Assembly (NCBI GenBank): GCA_018398765.1
Contig: JAHBMJ010000377.1
Location: 15,001 to 48,900, forward strand
Length of the DNA stretch: 33,900 nucleotides
Direction: 5' to 3'
Origin: Chromera velia
Taxonomy: Eukaryota; Sar; Chromeraceae
The notes below the pieces were generated by a model. That model searched no databases. It was not told the DNA's origin and saw nothing but the letters and a program-made list of their open reading frames with translations. Position numbers and translations under genes: made by a program. Below, one piece after another: positions 28,709 to 33,900 of this stretch (positions are counted from its first letter, which is position 1; the number at the start of each line of letters is the position of its first letter).

Positions 28709-31700
28709 GAGGAATGATGAACGAATCGAATCACTGAACAAAACGCCTGAACCGACCAGCGGAAAATGTCTCTCATGACAGAGGATAGGCAAGGGGATGT
28801 TGAAGGAAGGAATCAAATCGAATGACCCCTCGGGGTGCTACAATCAACAGCATCCATTGTGCAGATGATGAGGTGCAGTACAATTCGTTCGAACAGAGAG
28901 GGGGCGGAACCTCAGCTAGACGGTCACTACAAGAATTCGCGCCAGAGGCTTACTCACCTTCCGCGTTCCCTCCTGAATGTTGCATGCTGCCGATTCGCTG
29001 TGGTACAGACAAAATATTTCCATAAGGCGGACTATGGCTCATCACCCCCGACAGTCTCTGCACCAATCCCGATCCAAGTCTCGAACCTCTTTCCTCTAGC
29101 AGACTCGGGTAGGGATCTCCGAGCTCTCTCACCACCGCCGCGCCCGTGCCTGCTGTCTGGGGGGGGGAGGTGAACCACCGGCAGACTGCACTGAGGGCTG
29201 TTGTGGGGGGATGAAGTGGAAGGGGATGTCGGGGGGGGCTGTAGTGCACTTGCACCGGAGGGGCGCCAGTGGGCACACGGACAGGAGTACAGCCATATGA
29301 GAGATGCATGCCCCATGCGGGTTGATGGACTGGACGGGGGGCGAGGGGGTTCGTGAGAGCCTGTATAGGCACAGGTGGTGAGGGTGAGACAGTGGGTGGT
29401 TGGACGACTGTGAGGGGTCGTTGTGGTGCAGGAATGTAAGGGGCGGGCCGGACTACCGGACCCCAGTTGTATCCGTTGAAGTTTTGAAGCGGTAGTGAGG
29501 GTGTGTGTGTTCCTGTGGGGAGGCAGGTGAACGTAGGTGGAGGGGGGCAGGGTGAGAGAGAAAATCCGCCCGTGGGTGCGAGAGAGGGAAAGGGGGGGGA
29601 TGCCGCTGAGATCGGTGGCATGGGTTGCATGGGGATGGCTCTCGGTTGAAATTCTCTTTGTGAGGGTGGCGTGACGGTGCGGACACTACGAGACCTGCGG
29701 AGGTTCCTTCCGGGCGGCGTTGTCTTCTGCACGTACACACTCTCGTAACAAGCGGCAGGGGGCTGTGTTGCGAGGGCGTCGACTGGGTGAGGTTTGGGGG
29801 GGGGAGAAAGCCCTGGTGAGTTCAGATGAGGAGGAGCTGGTGGTGGGGGAATACAGAAAGAGGCGTCGGCGTCGTCTAGATCTCTCTGAGGAGTAGTTTC
29901 TGTTTTGTGACTCTGAGTGTTGTTTTCCTTCTCTGGTTCTCTCTGCTCCTGTTGGCTGGTCTGTGTCTGAGCGGACTGAGATGGAGGGAGGGCTGGAGGA
30001 GGTGCAGATGCAACAACAGGAGGGGGGGTTCTCTCATCCTTGATGACCACTCGGACGGTTGTGCGGCAGGGGAAGGGAAGAGGAACTCTCATTGTGTTGG
30101 TCTCACTTTCCTCCAAAATGCCTTCATATCTGTCTGTCTCTTCTCCTTCTTCTTCCTGTTCTTCTCTTTCAGATACTGAACAGACCGGAGCGTGCTCGAA
30201 GGGCTCCTCCACTAGAGATCGGGTCCTCCCCTTGTGAGAGTGTTTGTCTTCGATCACTCTCTCTTCCTCCCCTTGACTCTCCTTGAGTGTTCCGACAGAA
30301 TCCCTGGAGCGTCTCGCTGTCTGACGGTTTCGTTCGGAGGTGACGCTCTGACGAGGGTCTGTCGAGAGCCCGTGCTGCTCCCCTTGCTCGACAACGTGCC
30401 CTCCTTCTCTTTCTTCTTCTTCTTCTTCTTCTTGGGCCTCCTGGACTTCCGCATGATGGTGGAAGCTCCCGTATTCGTGTGAGCGTGATTTTCTTTTTTG
30501 TTCTCTTCCGGTATGACTCTCTCGGCCGTGTTCGCCCGATGCCAGTGCAGGGTGACACTGTGACGACACACGCCGACGCAAGCCGACAGAGGAAAAGGTG
30601 CCCCCTCCCGCAGACGACGCCACGTTGCGAATTGGGACAGAGGTGATGGATTGCCCTCCTGAAGGGGTGCGGAGGGGCACGGAGGCAAGTGAGTTGCTCA
30701 GGGATGTCTCTCGCAACGGAACCGAAGAGAACGTGCCACCTGCAGACTGTTTACGCAACGGCACAGATTCGATTGACTTCCTCACAGAAGCTCTGTCTCT
30801 GCGCAATGGCACAGATTCGATTGACTCCCTCACAGAAGCTCTGTCTCTGCGCAATGGCACAGATTCGATTGACTCCTTTACAGAAGCTCTGTCTCTGCGC
30901 AATGGCACAGACTCTATCGACGCACCGACAGAGGCTCTGTTGTGGCGCAAGAGGGAAACAGACGGAATTGCGTCCCCAACCGACGCAGGTCGAACAGGGA
31001 CTGAGGCAAGAGAATGGGAGCCTCCTGATGACTTTCGCTGCCGTACTGCTGGTGCAGCTGCTGCAGAGAGAGACTGCCTAGCGGTCTGACTTTTGTCTGG
31101 CCCTCCAACTGCGCTGAATGCGCGCGAGTGTGATCTGGATTGGGTTTGTGACTGGGAAACACTCTGCAGTCTTCTTTCCTTTCCCATCGAATTTTGAGAA
31201 TCTTTTCTGTCTCCCCTGAAGGATCTAGTCCTTCTTTCTTCCTTCTCCTCCTCTTCTCCATCCGCATCTCCCTGCTCCTCCTCTTCTTCTTCCACATGAA
31301 GGACGCCCCCCCCAGAGGCACAGACAGATCGCCGTCCCCCGAGACGCACACCCCCCTCCTCGACGTCGCCGTCCTCTCCTGAGTTGGTCTGTGAGAAGAC
31401 CGAAGGGCCCCGGCATGTCCCTCCAGAGACAGACGCGGAAGGGCCCCGGCATGCCCCTCCTGAGACAGACACGGGGCGGCCCGGTTGGGAGGTCCTTCTG
31501 CATGGGGGGAGTTCGGAAGAATGTTCGGCCCCGGAAAGCCGGTGTGCCTGCCCACTCCCACTCCCCTCCCATGCCTCTGTTCGGCATATGGAATTATTCC
31601 GGGGAGAGAGCGAATTCGACTGATTTCTTTGGGGGGGTGCGAAGACCCTGGGTTCCTCTGTCACGTGTCTCTTTTTGGTCTTCGGATACGGATTGGCTTC

Positions 31701-33900
31701 TGCTTCTTCTGTCCACACACTCATGATGAGATCTTGATGATCACCCCCCCTTGGGGTGGAGAGCAATTGGGGGGATTTGGGATTGACAAACCGGGGTGTG
31801 CTTATGACCTCAGTGGTCCACTCAGAGTCCCTCCCCAAGGTCATCGAAGCCCCCCCTTTTCCTTTGGAGTGCAGAACCTGATGCTGGTTGGATTTTGAGT
31901 GCAACCCGCTGAGAGAAGGGGAACCTGCCCCGAGTTGGGATCTTGTGGAGACGCTGGCTACTGTCCTGCTCTGTTGTTTTGTGTCCCCGTTGAAAGGGAG
32001 GACCCGTTTCTTCGTCACGACATCGAATGACATTGGGGTCTCTGCATGATCATCATCCTCCTCGTCTTGTTCTTCTTGTCTCATCACCATCATTGCGGTG
32101 CTGCCATCATCTACAGGATACTCCTCAAGAACGTAATCCCGTTCTCCCTCCGCCTCCTCCTCCTGCTGTAGGTGTCCTTCGTCCTCTCCCTCATGCAATG
32201 CGAGAGGCAGAGGCAGCTCGAAGAACGACGTCAAACCGACAGCCCCCGGGGAAGCAGACACAGGACTGGCGGCAGCCATCACAGCCGCCTGCTTCTGCTG
32301 CCACGCCCGCTCACCTGCCAGCACCTCCTCAGGCAGACCCCAATTGCCGTCCCCTTTGTCCCCAAACTCTCCAGTGGGGGGGCGGTTGAGAACCACACTG
32401 CCGATGTTGGAGGAAAGGGGTACCAGATGGCCGTGCAGACTCAAACGCTGCAGGCTGCCGTTTTGGGATTGGCGGCTTTGGGATCGGCTGCGAGAGGGTG
32501 CGAGGGCACTTCTCGAATGAACGCTCCCTGCTCTGACCATTCCTTCTCCTCCTCTGTGGAAAGCATCATCATCTGCGGGTTGGTTTGATTGGCTTCTGTC
32601 TGCTTCTTCTGGCAGATGAATGTCGGCAGGGGTGGAGCGGGTTCGGCGGCCGCCCTCTGTTTGGTCTGCAAAGATGACTTGGTTTTCTTCTGACCGGTAC
32701 TGTCTTCGCTTTCCCGGACCATTCAGGAAAGGACCAGAAACAGTTTTCCGGGACGAGACGTCGCCTGAGAAGGTCCCTGAGGGAGCTGGGGGAATGGAGG
32801 AACGAGGAGAAGAGGGAATCTGTATGGCAGTCCCTTGGGGGGAATAGTCGGCCTGCTGTCTCATCTGACGAGGAGACGCCCACTGACTGGGGGCTGTCTG
32901 TCTTCTTCTGTGTGAGCTCGTGAGAGACGTGATGCTGTAGCTTCTGTTTTCTGTGGATTGTTTTCTCTGTTTGGCCTGGAGGGTTCCAGTGAGGTCTGTT
33001 TGGAATCTTCTGCCTGTCTGTGTGCTGGTGACTGGGAAGGCATAGGGGGGATTGGAAGTGGAGAGGCGAGGTGGGATACCCGCTGGGGGCCCTGACATTC
33101 TCTTGAGGTCTTCTTTCAGAGGGAGAGAGGAACTTTGGTCTGGCTGCACTGAGACTCTCTGAGCTTCTCTTTGGTTTGATGAATTGATTGGGTTCTGCTG
33201 CGGAAGGAACGAAGGATTTTCTTGCCTGTGACTCTTTCTTGGCACAGTCTGACTGACATGTTTGCTTGCTGGGAGGGAGAGGGCACGAGTGTGAGCAAGG
33301 GCGTTGATCGAGCCCCTCGTTGATGAGTTCTGAGCCGTCATCGTGGTGCGTCGCCTTTCTTTCTTTGCCGACAGAAGAGCCGCCACAGACAGACGAGGCC
33401 GGGTTGCTGGATTTTGGCTGTGCTTCCTCAGAGAGTGCATGGCAGCGGGAGCAGAAGAAATCGAGCATCGATTCTGAGAAGGGGAACCTAGTGAGGGTAT
33501 GAGACAGTAAGATGATCGGCTGGCTACCAGAGCGGCAGCAACCGAAGGAGGCAGAACCTCCAAAGCTGCCGAGACTTCCATTTCCTTCCTTTCAATCTCA
33601 TCCTCCTCCTCTTCTTCTCCCTCAGGCTCTCCCCCTCCTTCGCGGTTGGGATTCCAGACTTCTTCAACCTCCGCTCCATCGTCCTCGGGTTCTCCTTCTT
33701 CGTCACTCAGAGCAAGCAACACCGCGGCTACAGATTTCTTCTTCGGGGATGATCTTCTTCGGTTGCTGTCCCCGTCTCCTCCAGACACAGACTGTCTCTG
33801 CAAGTGCAAGTTCATCTCCCTGCTGTCTCCAGAGAATGTCGGGAAGACCCAGCCGGAGTCTCTTGCAGGGGGAGTTCTGCTGCCCCCCCCCCCCCCCCCC
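27778..33900 (-). CDS. Giant disordered protein ending in a villin headpiece (5' incomplete)
   Basis: Exon A runs from at least 33815 (open to the window edge) to 28958, with donor GTGAGT. Exon B runs from 28571 to about 28011 or 27986, and exon C is 27898-27778 with TGA at 27778-27780. A to B joins in phase 1. The product exceeds 1,850 residues. Nearly all of exon A is low-complexity Ser/Pro/Gln/Arg/Glu sequence: an acidic block near the N-terminus beside RRRSSPKKKS, a block of ten SVPLR-type repeats near residues 920-1060, and a Pro-rich region near 1340-1570. Exon B ends in EFSYSDLLRRHPP, like the start of a headpiece, and exon C supplies its C-terminal helix bundle. Headpiece proteins usually bind actin filaments; that role here is inference. 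The frame stays open upstream of ATG 33815, so the true start may lie outside. Confidence 0.8.
28655..28705 (-). repeat. (GGGA)n/(GA)n tract in the headpiece-gene intron
   Basis: A purine tract on the + strand, pyrimidine-rich (TC/CCCT) on the coding strand, lies in the intron between exons A and B, about 90 bp upstream of the exon B acceptor. It may extend the polypyrimidine tract. Confidence 0.85.
30753..30945 (-). repeat. 48-bp coding tandem repeat (16-residue SVPLR repeat)
   Basis: Four copies at 48-bp spacing (30753, 30801, 30849, 30897) encode RDRASVRESIESVPLR-type units in frame. Weaker versions of the same motif (SVPVR, SVSLLR, SVPIR, SVGLR) flank the block over 30640-31060, for ten copies in all. 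Copies 2-4 are almost identical in DNA, so this part expanded recently. Confidence 0.9.
33883..33900. other. Run of 18 C at the window end
   Basis: The window stops inside a homopolymer of at least 18 C. It directly precedes a possible acceptor (on the minus strand GGGGGCAG|CAGAAC) of the headpiece gene's long exon. It may be a true G/C tract or mark an assembly break. Confidence 0.7.

Noticed and set aside
1..33900. Dinoflagellate origin
   Set aside because: Many exons begin with G after AG, as in dinoflagellates, but no GC or GA donors are needed and genes alternate in strand. Not excluded with certainty.

Overview
This is a window of eukaryotic nuclear DNA. It holds intron-rich protein genes with spliceosomal GT...AG introns, eukaryote-specific families (a CLN3/battenin lysosomal or vacuolar membrane protein, a villin-headpiece protein, a PNKP-type phosphatase fold), long disordered proteins, abundant microsatellites, and cut-and-paste DNA transposons with target-site duplications. 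One N (1960) and a terminal run of 18 C suggest a draft assembly. The combination of tetranucleotide arrays (GTCA, CTGT, GCAT, GATC) at intron ends, GC-rich genes separated by AT-rich islands, and genes on both strands fits a free-living alveolate alga such as a chromerid. That assignment is an inference, not a demonstration.

Layout. (1) 1048-3138 (+): last five exons of a classical short-chain dehydrogenase/reductase; its 5' part lies left of the window. (2) 3139-5274: AT-rich intergenic DNA with no recognised gene. (3) 5275-7548 (-): two-exon homolog of the cyanobacterial/actinobacterial family usually labelled 3-methyladenine DNA glycosylase-like, with a possible bipartite organelle leader and a large charged insertion. 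(4) 8.0-10.0 kb: two decayed copies of a membrane-protein sequence, a 44-bp-period array of palindromes and a tRNA-derived relic. (5) 10.0-12.9 kb (+): candidate exons of a charged, low-complexity protein whose splicing I could not settle. (6) 14.4-17.5 kb: a 377-bp foldback element and a 2.5-kb element with 19-bp perfect inverted ends and an 8-bp target duplication (hAT-like). (7) 18108-22724 (-): a complete six-exon CLN3/battenin gene of 483 residues. (8) 23368-25520 (+): a divergently arranged, catalytically degenerate PNK 3'-phosphatase-like gene. (9) 25.5-27.8 kb: AT-rich DNA with a 223-bp TA-flanked MITE. (10) 27778-33900 (-): a very large disordered protein that ends in a villin headpiece, whose terminal exon is only 121 bp and easily missed; its 5' end runs off the window.

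The most unusual signal is in the CLN3 gene. Three separate tandem arrays (7 x 73 bp, about 4.4 x 109 bp, and 4-5 imperfect copies of about 53 bp) each straddle an exon-intron boundary. Each repeats the exon edge together with its splice site, multiplying acceptors at two introns and a donor at a third. Elsewhere donors grow into (GTCA)n arrays, and one polypyrimidine tract has expanded to more than 400 nt. Together these suggest that splice signals in this genome are a substrate for tandem-repeat growth.
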